Below, in pieces: positions 27,318 through 35,818 of a stretch of DNA of 64,000 nucleotides. Each line of letters starts with the position of its first letter. The stretch's first letter is position 1. The position numbers and the translations under genes were made by a program. The stretch spans positions 1 to 64,000 of the forward strand of contig NZ_JAMSKT010000012.1 of NCBI RefSeq assembly GCF_023806125.1, in the 5' to 3' direction. This stretch comes from Clostridium caldaquaticum. Its GTDB lineage: Bacteria; Bacillota; Clostridia; Clostridiales; Clostridiaceae. The notes under the pieces are model-generated. The model was not told the origin of the DNA, searched no databases, and saw only the letters and a program-made list of their open reading frames with translations.

Positions 27318-28145
27318 ATGGAAAACAAAGTAATATTAACTGTAGCTACTACGGGAGCATGGCCTTCAAAGCAAGATACACCTTATATACCTTTAACTCC
27401 TGAAGAAATTGCAGATGAAATATATGCATGCTATAAAGCTGGAGCTTCTGTTGCACATATTCACGTAAGAGATGATGAAGGAAAAGCTTCTATGAGTTTT
27501 GAAAAATTCGAAAAGACAGTAAAGCTTGTAAGAGAAAGATGTGATATAGTAATCAACTTAACAACCTCAGGAGGAATAGGTCTTACTGATGAAATAAGAA
27601 TGAAACCTTTCATAGAGTTAAAACCAGAATTGGCTTCCTATGACTGTGGTACAATGAACTGGATGCATTCAACTGTATTTGAAAATAGTCCAAAATTCTT
27701 AGAGAAATTAGGACTTGCTATGCAGGAAAATAATGTTAAGCCTGAAATAGAAATATTTGATGCAGGTATGGTTTATAATGCATTATATTATCTAAAAAAA
27801 GGAGTTTTAAAGGCACCTCTTCATTTCCAATTTGTATTAGGTGCTCCAGGCGGTATGGCTGCAACAGTAGAAAATTTAGTATTTCTTAAGAGCTTAATTC
27901 CAGAAGGTTCCACTTGGAGTGCTTTAGGAATAGGAAAACAGCATCTTCCAATAATGTATGCGGCACTTGCTCTTGGAGGAAACGTTAGAGTTGGTATGGA
28001 AGATAATATTTATTATGCTCCAAAGCAGCTTGCAAAATCAAACGTAGAGTTTGTTGAAAGGACAAAAAGAATAGTTGCTGAATTGGGTAAAGAAATAGCA
28101 ACACCAGCTGAAACAAGAGCTATTTTAGGATTAAAAAATTGCTAG
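27318..28145 (+). CDS. BKACE-family enzyme (DUF849), probable triacetate acetoacetate-lyase
   Basis: The 275-residue protein is a beta-keto acid cleavage enzyme. The zinc motif AHIHVRDDEG is near residue 46, NLTTSGG near 80, FVLGAPGGM near 174, and GIGKQHLPI near 200. The family condenses a beta-keto acid with acetyl-CoA and releases acetoacetate plus a new CoA thioester. With triacetate (3,5-dioxohexanoate) the products would be acetoacetyl-CoA and acetoacetate, both used by the neighbouring CoA-transferase and thiolase. The alternative substrate 3-keto-5-aminohexanoate is unlikely because no lysine-fermentation genes are nearby. It is last in the operon, before a terminator. Confidence 0.85.
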   Translation: MENKVILTVATTGAWPSKQDTPYIPLTPEEIADEIYACYKAGASVAHIHVRDDEGKASMSFEKFEKTVKLVRERCDIVINLTTSGGIGLTDEIRMKPFIELKPELASYDCGTMNWMHSTVFENSPKFLEKLGLAMQENNVKPEIEIFDAGMVYNALYYLKKGVLKAPLHFQFVLGAPGGMAATVENLVFLKSLIPEGSTWSALGIGKQHLPIMYAALALGGNVRVGMEDNIYYAPKQLAKSNVEFVERTKRIVAELGKEIATPAETRAILGLKNC

Positions 28146-28166
28146 AATTATTTTAGTAATTTAGAT

Positions 28167-28206
28167 AAGCAAGGAATAGTTTATTTTATTTATTATTCCT
28201 TGCTTT
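28167..28206 (+). terminator. terminator of the phloroglucinol operon
   Basis: AGCAAGGAATA pairs with TATTCCTTGCT and is followed by TT and AT-rich DNA. Confidence 0.75.
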
Positions 28207-28260
28207 AAATTTATGCTTTTAAAAATCTTTTTGATGAAATTAAAATATAATATACTTAAA

Positions 28261-28295
28261 CTATGCGATTGAAAATTATATAAAAAATTGCATAG
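28261..28295. promoter_or_regulatory. inverted repeat before the LysR gene
   Basis: CTATGCGATT (28261-28270) and AATTGCATAG (28286-28295) are 9/10 matching inverted arms, 15 bases apart, ending just before the ribosome site. It may be an autoregulatory operator or a leader hairpin. Confidence 0.4.
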
Positions 28296-28308
28296 GGGGT
28301 AGAATATT

Positions 28309-29205
28309 TTGAACTATAAAAAAATAACTTTACTTCAAATTGAGTATTTTTTAGCAGTAGCCAGGCAGTTAAATTTTACAGAAGCTGCAAAAAGCTTATA
28401 TGTTTCTCAGCCGTCACTAAGCAAGCAGATAGCATTACTTGAACAAGAGATAGGAGTACCCCTGTTATTAAGAACAAGAAGGAATGTTCGTTTAACACCA
28501 GCTGGAGCAGTTCTTTTTAATGAATTAAGTAATATTACTGAATATATAGAAAATGCAATAGATAAGTGTAAACAGCCAGGGCTTGGAGAAAACAGCACTA
28601 TCTCCATAGGCTGTTTAGATGGTATGGATACAAGTGCTTTTTTACCAGTAATTATTAGAAAATTTCAAAAGCAATATCCGCAAGTTACCTTTGTTTTTGA
28701 AAGACATACATTTAAAACACTGAGAGAAAAACTTATAAATGGTTCTTTGGATATAGTGTTTACTCTTTCATTTGAACTAGATAATGTGCTTGGAGTTTTA
28801 TCAGATGAGATTTATAAAGTTAACAGCAGTATAGTAATGAGTTCGCAACATCCAATGGCAAGCAGTGAGCATTTATCACTTGAAGATGTAAAGGCAGAAG
28901 ATTTTGTGCTGATTTCAAGAGATGAGTCGCCAAAAGGTTTTGATTCAGTTATTGCTGTTTGCAGAAAACATGGTTTTACTCCAAATGTTGTAAAGCAGCT
29001 GCCTAATGTGGAATCATTGCTTCTTTCAGTAGAATTGGGTCTTGGTATTACTATTCTTGATTCAAGCGTAAGGATTCATAATAAAAATGAGCTTAAATTT
29101 TATAAAATAGAAGATGATTCAATGAGTATAGTAATAGCTTGGAAGAGAGAGAATTTAAATCCTGCAGTATCACTTTTTGTTAATAGTGCGCTAAAAGGTA
29201 TTTAA
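28309..29205 (+). CDS. LysR-family transcriptional regulator
   Basis: The 298-residue protein has the N-terminal LysR helix-turn-helix (residues 8-66; LNFTEAAKSLYVSQPSLSKQ is diagnostic) and a substrate-binding domain of periplasmic-binding-protein type. LTTRs bind small aromatic or acid effectors and usually activate adjacent catabolic genes. It lies between the phloroglucinol operon and the phloretin-hydrolase-like gene. It may control the two promoters with an AGAATAA-N3-TTATTCT dyad (29221 and 30549). The start is TTG with a GGGGG site. Confidence 0.9.
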   Translation: MNYKKITLLQIEYFLAVARQLNFTEAAKSLYVSQPSLSKQIALLEQEIGVPLLLRTRRNVRLTPAGAVLFNELSNITEYIENAIDKCKQPGLGENSTISIGCLDGMDTSAFLPVIIRKFQKQYPQVTFVFERHTFKTLREKLINGSLDIVFTLSFELDNVLGVLSDEIYKVNSSIVMSSQHPMASSEHLSLEDVKAEDFVLISRDESPKGFDSVIAVCRKHGFTPNVVKQLPNVESLLLSVELGLGITILDSSVRIHNKNELKFYKIEDDSMSIVIAWKRENLNPAVSLFVNSALKGI

Positions 29206-29220
29206 TAGTTATAATTTTTT

Positions 29221-29237
29221 AGAATAACATTTATTCT
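29221..29237. promoter_or_regulatory. dyad AGAATAA-N3-TTATTCT before the first PhlG-family gene
   Basis: AGAATAACATTTATTCT is a perfect 7-bp-arm dyad about 95 bp before the ATG at 29332. A near-identical copy lies before the ene-reductase gene (30549-30565), with similar flanking T-tract and AT-rich promoter DNA. Probable common operator, possibly for the LysR protein. Confidence 0.55.
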
Positions 29238-29331
29238 AAACAGATATTTTATTATTTACATAATATTTAGTAAAATGTAAACATAATCATTGACAATAAG
29301 ATGTCAAAGTATTAATTATAAGGAGAAAGTT

Positions 29332-30153
29332 ATGAAAGAGGTAAGAACAGAATTAAACTCTAAAGAAAAAGAAAAGCCTTACGCTAAATATTATTATGAG
29401 CCGCTTGCGGTACCAAATCCTGAATTAATTGAAATTCTTAAAAAAGGACCTATGGATCCTAGCAAGGCTTTAATGCCGGAAGATATAAACAAGCTCCTTG
29501 AGAGTGGATATCACGAAGTTGAGACCGGCTACTGCATACTTCCAAACGGAGCAGGTTATGCTGCTGTTAATAACAAGTTTCCTGGCGTAACAATTGATAT
29601 GATAAACTGGTGGTTTGCATGGCATGGTCTTGAAGATATGAGGTATATGCTATGGTTTAGAAAAGGCCACTTCGGTATAGATATTAGTGAGGAAGACAGA
29701 AAGATAATACTTGATCCAGCTACGCCTATGCTTAAAAAATTTCAAGGTCGTACCCATTATGTAATTGAAGACGTTGGAAATGGAGTGGAGGATATTAAGA
29801 TATCATTTTTAACTCCAGAAGAATTAGGGTTTGATATGGACAAGTTCAAATCCCCTGCTGTAGGTACTGTAGTTGCAGCTAATGGAATTTCACAAGCTCG
29901 TGCAGGAGGACCTAAAGCACCAGCCATCATGCTTCACTTTGTAAGAGAAATACCAGGAGGAGTAGAATTCCGTACAAGGTTCTGGATGGGATATCATATG
30001 ATATATAAAAAGCCGGTTAAGCTCCTGCCAGATGGAATACAGATTCCTATTCAAGCTCCAATGGGGTTAGCTTTCCATAATGTTGAAGAATACAGCAATT
30101 TAGCAGCAATTTTACCTAAGTTGTATAATGAGATGGAAGGAAAAATATTTTAA
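29332..30153 (+). CDS. phloretin hydrolase / PhlG-family C-C hydrolase (paralogue 1)
   Basis: The 273-residue protein belongs to the PhlG/phloretin-hydrolase family, which cleaves the C-C bond between the phloroglucinol ring and its acyl group. Visible features are WWFAWHG near residue 92, the metal His in GRTHYVIED near 138, GGVEFRTRFWMGY near 205 and the C-terminal HNVEE (His249, Glu253), the family HxxxE metal motif. It would release phloroglucinol from phloretin-type dihydrochalcones or acylphloroglucinols, feeding the operon upstream. The AAGGAG site fixes the ATG at 29332; a TTG at 29290 is unlikely. The closest relation in the window is the gene at 53876. Confidence 0.85.
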   Translation: MKEVRTELNSKEKEKPYAKYYYEPLAVPNPELIEILKKGPMDPSKALMPEDINKLLESGYHEVETGYCILPNGAGYAAVNNKFPGVTIDMINWWFAWHGLEDMRYMLWFRKGHFGIDISEEDRKIILDPATPMLKKFQGRTHYVIEDVGNGVEDIKISFLTPEELGFDMDKFKSPAVGTVVAANGISQARAGGPKAPAIMLHFVREIPGGVEFRTRFWMGYHMIYKKPVKLLPDGIQIPIQAPMGLAFHNVEEYSNLAAILPKLYNEMEGKIF

Positions 30154-30188
30154 TTATATTAAGTAATTTTATTGGAGGAATAAATATA

Positions 30189-30416
30189 ATGAGAGTAAAA
30201 GAAGCTATAAAGAATGGTTTAATAAGCGGGATTATTTGTTTTGTGTTTAGTTTTGCAGCAAACTATTTTATAATACCATTTCCAAAAGATATTATGGCAA
30301 ATGGCATAGGAAATGGTATAAGCGGACTTATAAGTGGATTTATATCAGCTTATGTAACAGTAATGATTTTAACATCAGAAAAAAATAAGAAAAATTTTGA
30401 GAAGTTAACCCAGTAA
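30189..30416 (+). CDS. small DUF2798-like membrane protein
   Basis: The 75-residue protein has two membrane helices (residues 10-32 and 43-62) and a short charged tail, and resembles the DUF2798 family. It follows the PhlG-family gene by 35 bases and has a TTGGAGG site, so it is probably cotranscribed. No function is known; a role in uptake or membrane protection against phenolics is speculation. Confidence 0.65.
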   Translation: MRVKEAIKNGLISGIICFVFSFAANYFIIPFPKDIMANGIGNGISGLISGFISAYVTVMILTSEKNKKNFEKLTQ

Positions 30417-30433
30417 TGCAATAAGTATGTAAA

Positions 30434-30507
30434 AAAAGTGCTGTTTCAAAATAAAAATTATGCTTTGTTTAATAAAACCTGCATAATTTATTTGAAACAG
30501 CACTTTT
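30434..30507 (+). terminator. long-stem terminator after the DUF2798-like gene
   Basis: AAAAGTGCTGTTTCAAA pairs with TTTGAAACAGCACTTTT and the stem continues through an imperfect GCATAATT/AATTATGC part, then a T-rich tail. The stem of about 26 bp is unusually long for a terminator. Confidence 0.65.
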
Positions 30508-30548
30508 GTTTATATTTATAGTATATAGTTAAGTATTTATAACTTTTT

Positions 30549-30565
30549 AGAATAATGTTTATTCT
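30549..30565. promoter_or_regulatory. dyad AGAATAA-N3-TTATTCT before the ene-reductase gene
   Basis: AGAATAATGTTTATTCT, about 150 bp before the ATG at 30699, is the same dyad as at 29221-29237 and has matching T-rich flanks. Confidence 0.55.
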
Positions 30566-30698
30566 TAATATATATTTTATTTTTACAAACAAAATTGTTA
30601 AAATGAAAACAAATTTAATGATAAATAATTATCAATTTTAAGAAATGAGTGCAACTAAAATTTAAGTTCAATTATTTGAAAAAAGAGAGGGATATACT

Positions 30699-32699
30699 AT
30701 GAGCAAATACAAACATGTTTTTACACCTATAACAATAAAAGGAGTTGAATTTAAAAACAGAATTCAGGCAGCACCAATGGTTCCTTGTATGGCTACACCA
30801 GAAGGATGGGTAACAAAAGAAGTAATCGAATTTTACAGACCATTTGCAAAAGGCGGAGCGGCTATAGTTACAGTTGGTGATTCAGCTGTTAACTGGGAAC
30901 ATGCTATGGATCATGAAGGACAGCTTAATCTAGGTGATGATAATGTAAAAATGGGATTAGATGATTTAGCTCATGAGATACATAGATATGGAGCAGTTAT
31001 TTCTATTGAATTAAATCATGGAGGAAGATTTGCAAACTCTATGAATTTGGCAGCAAAAGGATTAAAGCCAGTAAGTTCAACTCCAAAGCCTGCAGAGATT
31101 GATGAATTTTTTTCAAAGCTTCAAGGAAAAACTCCAGCGGAAGTTGAAGAAATGAGTATTTCATTAATAAATAAGACAATTAAAGATTATGCTGATGCAG
31201 CAGGAAGATGTAAAGACAGTGGTTTTAAAATGGTAATGATTCATGGAGCTCATGGAATGCTTCCAGCACAGTTTTTATCACCATACGTAAATAGACGTCT
31301 AGACAGATATGGTGGAAGCTTTGAAAACAGAGCCCGTTTTTGTATTGAGTTGTTAGATGCGGTTAGAAAAAGAGTAGGAGAAGATTTTATTATTGAATAT
31401 AGAATAAGTGCAGATGAACTTGTTGAAGGCGGCATGAAGGTTGATGAGGTTATAGAGTTTGTAAAGCTGATAAAAGATAAAATTGATATTCTTCATGTAT
31501 CTGTAGGAATGCTTCCAAATCCATTTACAATTCAATATATGATTCAGCCTCTTTATATTCCTTATATGCCAAATATACATTTTGCTGAAAAAATTAAACA
31601 AGCTGTTGGAGGAGATTTAAAAGTAACAGCAGTGGGATCAGTTATGACTTTAGAAAATGCAGAAGAAATATTATCAAGAGGTATAGTTGATTTTGTTGCT
31701 ATGGCAAGACCATTTGTAGCTGATCCTGAATTTATGAGAAAATCTGCACTTGGAAAAGAAGAGGATATACGTCCATGTGTTCGTTGTAATACTTGCTGCG
31801 GAAGATCAGCCTTCTTTAAGAAAACACGTTGTGCGGTTAATCCTGTAAATGGCCGTGAAACAGATTATATTGGAGGAAAAGTTCCAAAAGCTGAAGTGAA
31901 AAAGAAGGTTGTTATAGTAGGAGGAGGTCCTGCAGGAATGCAGGCAGCACTTACAGCAGTTGAAAGAGGTCATGAGGTAATACTTTATGAAAAAGAGGAT
32001 AAATTAGGAGGAACTCTTAATCATGCTACTGACCTTGAATTTAAGAAAGATTTAAAAAATTATTTAAATTGGATAGTTTCTCAAACATTAAAATGTGGTG
32101 CGAAAATAAAACTTAATACAGAAGTTACTTGTGAAGTTATAGAGAAAGAAAAACCAGATGCATTAATAATAGCAGCAGGAGCTGTACCAGTTATACCAAA
32201 TGTTCCTGGAATTAATAAGAGCCATGTTCATTGGGCAGGTGATGTGGATTGCGGCAGGGTAGAAACTGGACAAAAGGTTATTGTTGTTGGTGGAGGATTA
32301 ACTGGAGCTGAATCAGCTTTAGCTTTAGCAATGAAGGGTAAGGATGTTACATTAATAGAAATGATGGGAGCAGATGCACTTTTAAACGGAGCTTCGTTAA
32401 TTAATAAATTTTCACTTCAATCACTTCTTGCAAAGTATGGAGTTAAAATTGTTACTAATACAAAACTTGAAGAAGTTACTGATAAAGGTATTAAAACAAT
32501 TAATTCAAAATTTCAGTGGAAAGAATATGAAGCTGATACAGTTGTTTTAGCTTTAGGTATGAAACCACGTAAAGATAAAGTTGAACAATTAAGGCATCTT
32601 ATTCCAGAAACTGAAGTTTATATAATAGGTGACTCAAACTATGTAGGAAATGTTTATTCTGCTGTTCACGCAGGTTTTGATACTGCAGCTGAAATTTAA
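30699..32699 (+). CDS. FMN/FAD/[4Fe-4S] ene-reductase of the Old Yellow Enzyme / 2-enoate reductase type
   Basis: The 666-residue protein has an OYE TIM barrel (residues 1-350). A four-cysteine cluster motif follows (CVRCNTCCGR then KKTRCAVNP, near 361-379). FAD/NAD(P)-binding domains complete it, with VVIVGGGPAGMQAAL near 403 and VIVVGGGLTGAESAL near 526. Length and layout match 2-enoate reductase and FadH-type reductases. Anaerobic flavonoid degraders use such an ene-reductase to reduce chalcones to dihydrochalcones before phloretin hydrolase acts, so this is a good candidate for that step; cinnamate-type substrates are the alternative. It is monocistronic, with its own promoter and terminator. 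Confidence 0.88.
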   Translation: MSKYKHVFTPITIKGVEFKNRIQAAPMVPCMATPEGWVTKEVIEFYRPFAKGGAAIVTVGDSAVNWEHAMDHEGQLNLGDDNVKMGLDDLAHEIHRYGAVISIELNHGGRFANSMNLAAKGLKPVSSTPKPAEIDEFFSKLQGKTPAEVEEMSISLINKTIKDYADAAGRCKDSGFKMVMIHGAHGMLPAQFLSPYVNRRLDRYGGSFENRARFCIELLDAVRKRVGEDFIIEYRISADELVEGGMKVDEVIEFVKLIKDKIDILHVSVGMLPNPFTIQYMIQPLYIPYMPNIHFAEKIKQAVGGDLKVTAVGSVMTLENAEEILSRGIVDFVAMARPFVADPEFMRKSALGKEEDIRPCVRCNTCCGRSAFFKKTRCAVNPVNGRETDYIGGKVPKAEVKKKVVIVGGGPAGMQAALTAVERGHEVILYEKEDKLGGTLNHATDLEFKKDLKNYLNWIVSQTLKCGAKIKLNTEVTCEVIEKEKPDALIIAAGAVPVIPNVPGINKSHVHWAGDVDCGRVETGQKVIVVGGGLTGAESALALAMKGKDVTLIEMMGADALLNGASLINKFSLQSLLAKYGVKIVTNTKLEEVTDKGIKTINSKFQWKEYEADTVVLALGMKPRKDKVEQLRHLIPETEVYIIGDSNYVGNVYSAVHAGFDTAAEI

Positions 32700-32758
32700 A
32701 AGATTGTGGTAAAAATATTTAATTTTTAGTAATTAAATGAAAATTAAACATACAGAAT

Positions 32759-32795
32759 AATACGATAATGTATTATTAATACATTATCGTATTTT
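32759..32795 (+). terminator. terminator-like perfect palindrome after the ene-reductase gene
   Basis: Seventeen-base arms (32759-32775 and 32777-32793) are perfectly complementary, followed by TT. The inner part contains TGTATTA and TAATACA, the half sites of the enhancer motif in the opposite order. Confidence 0.6.
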
Positions 32796-32842
32796 AAATA
32801 AACATGAAGTCATTAAGAATGCACAGATTGAGGGAAATTAAT

Positions 32843-32860
32843 TAATACAAAAATGTATTA
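32843..32860. promoter_or_regulatory. candidate sigma-54 activator site before crt
   Basis: TAATACA-AAAA-TGTATTA is a perfect copy of the repeated dyad, centred about 113 bp before the -12 element of the crt promoter. Confidence 0.7.
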
Positions 32861-32953
32861 TTTAAATCTTTTTATATATTTGATTGTTAATGAAATAATT
32901 AACAAATCATCAATTTATAGCAGTTTTTAAAAAATATAATCAAATTTAATTAT

Positions 32954-32969
32954 TGGCACAAATATTGCT
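32954..32969 (+). promoter_or_regulatory. sigma-54 promoter of the crt-bcd-etfBA-hbd operon
   Basis: TGGCAC, 5 bases, TTGCT gives exact -24/-12 spacing. The ATG of crt follows 65 bases downstream. Confidence 0.87.
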
Positions 32970-33033
32970 CCTATATAGCTTGTAATTGTTAATTGAATAA
33001 CAAATACAAGCTATTTTAAATAGGGGGAGAGTT

Positions 33034-33816
33034 ATGGAATTTAAAAACATAATATTTGAAAAAGAAGATAATATTGCTTTAGTTACAATTAACAGACCTA
33101 AAGCATTAAATGCTTTGAATTCTGAAACGTTGAAAGATTTAGAAGCTGTAATTGAAATGTTGGAAAAAGATAGTGAAATTTACGCAGTAATTTTAAAAGG
33201 AAGCGGTGATAAGGCATTTGTTGCAGGAGCAGATATTTCTGAAATGAAGGATTTAAATGAAGAGCAGGGAAGAGAATTTGGTAGGTTAGGTAATAAGGTT
33301 TTCAGACGATTGGAAAAACTCAATAAGCCTACTATAGCAGCTATTTCTGGTTTTGCTTTAGGCGGCGGCTGTGAGCTTGCTATGGCCTGCGACATACGTA
33401 TAGCTTCTGAAAAGGCAAGATTTGGTCAGCCAGAAGCAGGGCTTGGGATTACACCAGGTTTTGGAGGGACTCAGAGACTTGCAAGGCTTATAGGAGCTGG
33501 CAGAGCTAAAGAACTTATTTATACTGGGGAAATGATTAAGGCTGATGAAGCATATAGAATAGGTTTAGTAAACAAGATTGTAGCTTTAGAAGCTTTATTA
33601 GATGAGGCAAAAGCCATGGCTAAAAAGATAGCTGAAAATGCACCGATAGCTGTAAAGCTATGCAAAGATGCAATAGACAGAGGCTTACAGGTAGATATCG
33701 ACAGTGCAATAGAAATTGAAGCTGAAGACTTTGGAAAATGCTTTTCAACAGAGGATCAAAAGGAAGGCATGAGTGCTTTTTTGGAGAAAAGAGAAAAACA
33801 GTTTAAAAATAGATAA
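33034..33816 (+). CDS. crt: enoyl-CoA hydratase / crotonase
   Basis: The 260-residue crotonase has AFVAGADISEM near residue 65 (oxyanion loop), SGFALGGGCELAMACD near 106 with the first catalytic Glu, and FGQPEAGLGITPGFGGTQRL near 131 with the second. It hydrates crotonyl-CoA to 3-hydroxybutyryl-CoA or does the reverse. It is first in an operon with bcd, etfB, etfA and hbd. Unlike the usual clostridial order (crt-bcd-etfBA-hbd under a vegetative promoter), this copy has a sigma-54 promoter with an enhancer motif. That ties butyrate formation to the phloroglucinol regulon. Confidence 0.95.
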   Translation: MEFKNIIFEKEDNIALVTINRPKALNALNSETLKDLEAVIEMLEKDSEIYAVILKGSGDKAFVAGADISEMKDLNEEQGREFGRLGNKVFRRLEKLNKPTIAAISGFALGGGCELAMACDIRIASEKARFGQPEAGLGITPGFGGTQRLARLIGAGRAKELIYTGEMIKADEAYRIGLVNKIVALEALLDEAKAMAKKIAENAPIAVKLCKDAIDRGLQVDIDSAIEIEAEDFGKCFSTEDQKEGMSAFLEKREKQFKNR

Positions 33817-33834
33817 ATGGGAGGAGAACAATAA

Positions 33835-34974
33835 ATGAATTTTGCATTATCAAAAGAACAAGAATTAGTTAGACAGATGGTTAGAGAATTTGCTGTAAAT
33901 GAAGTAAAGCCCATAGCAGCTGAAATTGATGAGACAGAACAGTTTCCTATGGAAAATGTGAAAAAGATGGCTAAGTACGGGTTATTTGGCTTACCTTTTA
34001 AGAAAGAATTTGGTGGAGCAGGCGGAGATACTTTATCCTATATAATCGCAGTAGAAGAATTATCAAAAGCTTGCGGTACAACAGGTGTTATACTTTCAGC
34101 GCATGTTTCTCTTTGTGCTTCTGTTATAGATGCCTTTGGAACTTTAGCTCAAAAAGAAAAATATCTTCCACCTCTTGCAAAGGGAGAAAAGCTTGGTGCA
34201 TTTGGATTAACAGAGCCTAATGCAGGAACAGATGCTGCTAGTCAGCAGACAACAGCGGTTTTAGAAGGAGATCATTATGTATTAAATGGCTCTAAGATAT
34301 TTATAACAAATGGAGGAGTTGCTGAAACTTTTATAATCTTTGCTATGACAGACAGAAGCAAGGGTGTTAAGGGAATTTCTGCTTTTATAGTAGAAAAGGA
34401 TTTTCCTGGTTTCTCTATAGGCAAGGTTGAAAACAAGTTAGGTATAAGAGCTTCTTCAACTACAGAACTTGTAATGGAAAACTGCATAGTACCTAAGGAG
34501 AATTTGATAGGACAGGAAGGAAAAGGCTTTGCAATAGCTATGAAAACTCTTGATGGAGGAAGAATTGGTATAGCTGCTCAAGCTCTAGGAATAGCTGAAG
34601 GTGCCTTTGAAGAAGCTGTAAATTATATGAAGGAAAGAAAGCAATTCGGTAAGCCTTTAAGTGCCTTCCAAGGATTGCAGTGGCTAATGGCTGAATTAGA
34701 TGTAAAAATAGAAGCAGCAAAGCAGTTGACATATAAGGCTGCATGGCTGAAGGATCAAGGACTTCCTTATTCAGTAGAAGCTGCAAGAGCAAAACTTTTT
34801 GCCTCAGAAACAGCAATGGAAGTAACTACTAAAGTAGTCCAGGTATTTGGAGGTTATGGATATACTAAAGAATATCCAGTTGAAAGAATGATGAGAGATG
34901 CTAAGATAACTGAAATATATGAAGGAACTTCTCAAGTTCAGAAGATGGTTATAGCAGGAAATTTATTTAAATAG
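33835..34974 (+). CDS. bcd: butyryl-CoA dehydrogenase
   Basis: The 379-residue acyl-CoA dehydrogenase has FGLTEPNAGTDA near residue 122, FITNGG near 155 and YEGTSQVQ near 363 with the catalytic Glu. It is directly followed by etfB and etfA, the arrangement of the electron-bifurcating Bcd-EtfAB complex. That complex reduces crotonyl-CoA with NADH while reducing ferredoxin. A GGGAGGAG site lies before the ATG, 18 bases after crt. The ferredoxin it reduces could serve the CODH or other reductive steps in the same cell. Confidence 0.94.
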   Translation: MNFALSKEQELVRQMVREFAVNEVKPIAAEIDETEQFPMENVKKMAKYGLFGLPFKKEFGGAGGDTLSYIIAVEELSKACGTTGVILSAHVSLCASVIDAFGTLAQKEKYLPPLAKGEKLGAFGLTEPNAGTDAASQQTTAVLEGDHYVLNGSKIFITNGGVAETFIIFAMTDRSKGVKGISAFIVEKDFPGFSIGKVENKLGIRASSTTELVMENCIVPKENLIGQEGKGFAIAMKTLDGGRIGIAAQALGIAEGAFEEAVNYMKERKQFGKPLSAFQGLQWLMAELDVKIEAAKQLTYKAAWLKDQGLPYSVEAARAKLFASETAMEVTTKVVQVFGGYGYTKEYPVERMMRDAKITEIYEGTSQVQKMVIAGNLFK

Positions 34975-34993
34975 TTAGCAAGGAGGAAATCAA

Positions 34994-35773
34994 ATGAACA
35001 TAGTAGTTTGTATTAAACAAGTGCCTGACACAACAATAGTTAAAATAGATCCTAAAACAGGAACTCTTATAAGAGAAGGAGTACCATCAATAATAAACCC
35101 TGAAGATAAACATGCTTTGGAAGAAGCTCTAGTATTAAAAGACCAGTATGGTGCAAAGGTAACTGTTATAAGCATGGGACCTCCACAGGCTCAGAATGCT
35201 TTAAGAGAAGCATTAGCCATGGGGGCTGATGATGCAATACTTCTGGCAGGAAGAGAGTTTGCAGGTGCTGATACTTTAGCTACTTCTTATGCATTGGCAG
35301 CTGTACTTAGAAAGCTTGATTTTGACATAGTATTTGCAGGAAGACAAGCTATTGACGGAGACACAGCTCAGGTTGGACCAGAGATAGCTGAACATCTTGA
35401 TATTCCACAGGTAACTTATGTTGAAAAAGTTAAGCTAGAAGGCGACACTTTAATAGTAAAAAGAGCTTTAGAGGATGGTTATGAAGTTATTGAAGTTAAA
35501 ACTCCAGTACTTTTAACAGCAATAAAAGAATTAAATAAACCAAGATATATGAATGCTTATGATATATTTGCTTCAAAAGATAAGGAAATTAAGGTTTGGG
35601 GTATAAATGATATAGAAGCAGATAAAGCACAGCTTGGACTTGCAGGCTCACCTACAAAGGTTAAAAAGTCAATGACAAAAGAGGTCAAGGGACAAGGAGA
35701 AATTATTAAAAAGTCTGTGGATGAAGCGGTTAATTATGTAATAGCCAAGCTTAAGGGAAAGCACTATATTTAA
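34994..35773 (+). CDS. etfB: electron transfer flavoprotein, beta subunit
   Basis: The 259-residue EtfB begins MNIVVCIKQVPDT and contains DGDTAQVGPEIAE near residue 120, a family signature. It is paired with etfA 45 bases downstream and bcd 19 bases upstream. In clostridial Bcd-Etf complexes this subunit carries the bifurcating FAD with EtfA and takes electrons from NADH. AAGGAGGAAATCAA provides the ribosome site. Confidence 0.95.
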   Translation: MNIVVCIKQVPDTTIVKIDPKTGTLIREGVPSIINPEDKHALEEALVLKDQYGAKVTVISMGPPQAQNALREALAMGADDAILLAGREFAGADTLATSYALAAVLRKLDFDIVFAGRQAIDGDTAQVGPEIAEHLDIPQVTYVEKVKLEGDTLIVKRALEDGYEVIEVKTPVLLTAIKELNKPRYMNAYDIFASKDKEIKVWGINDIEADKAQLGLAGSPTKVKKSMTKEVKGQGEIIKKSVDEAVNYVIAKLKGKHYI

Positions 35774-35818
35774 TGGTTTTATGTTAACAATGTTTTCGAA
35801 TGAAAGGAGAAAATTAAA

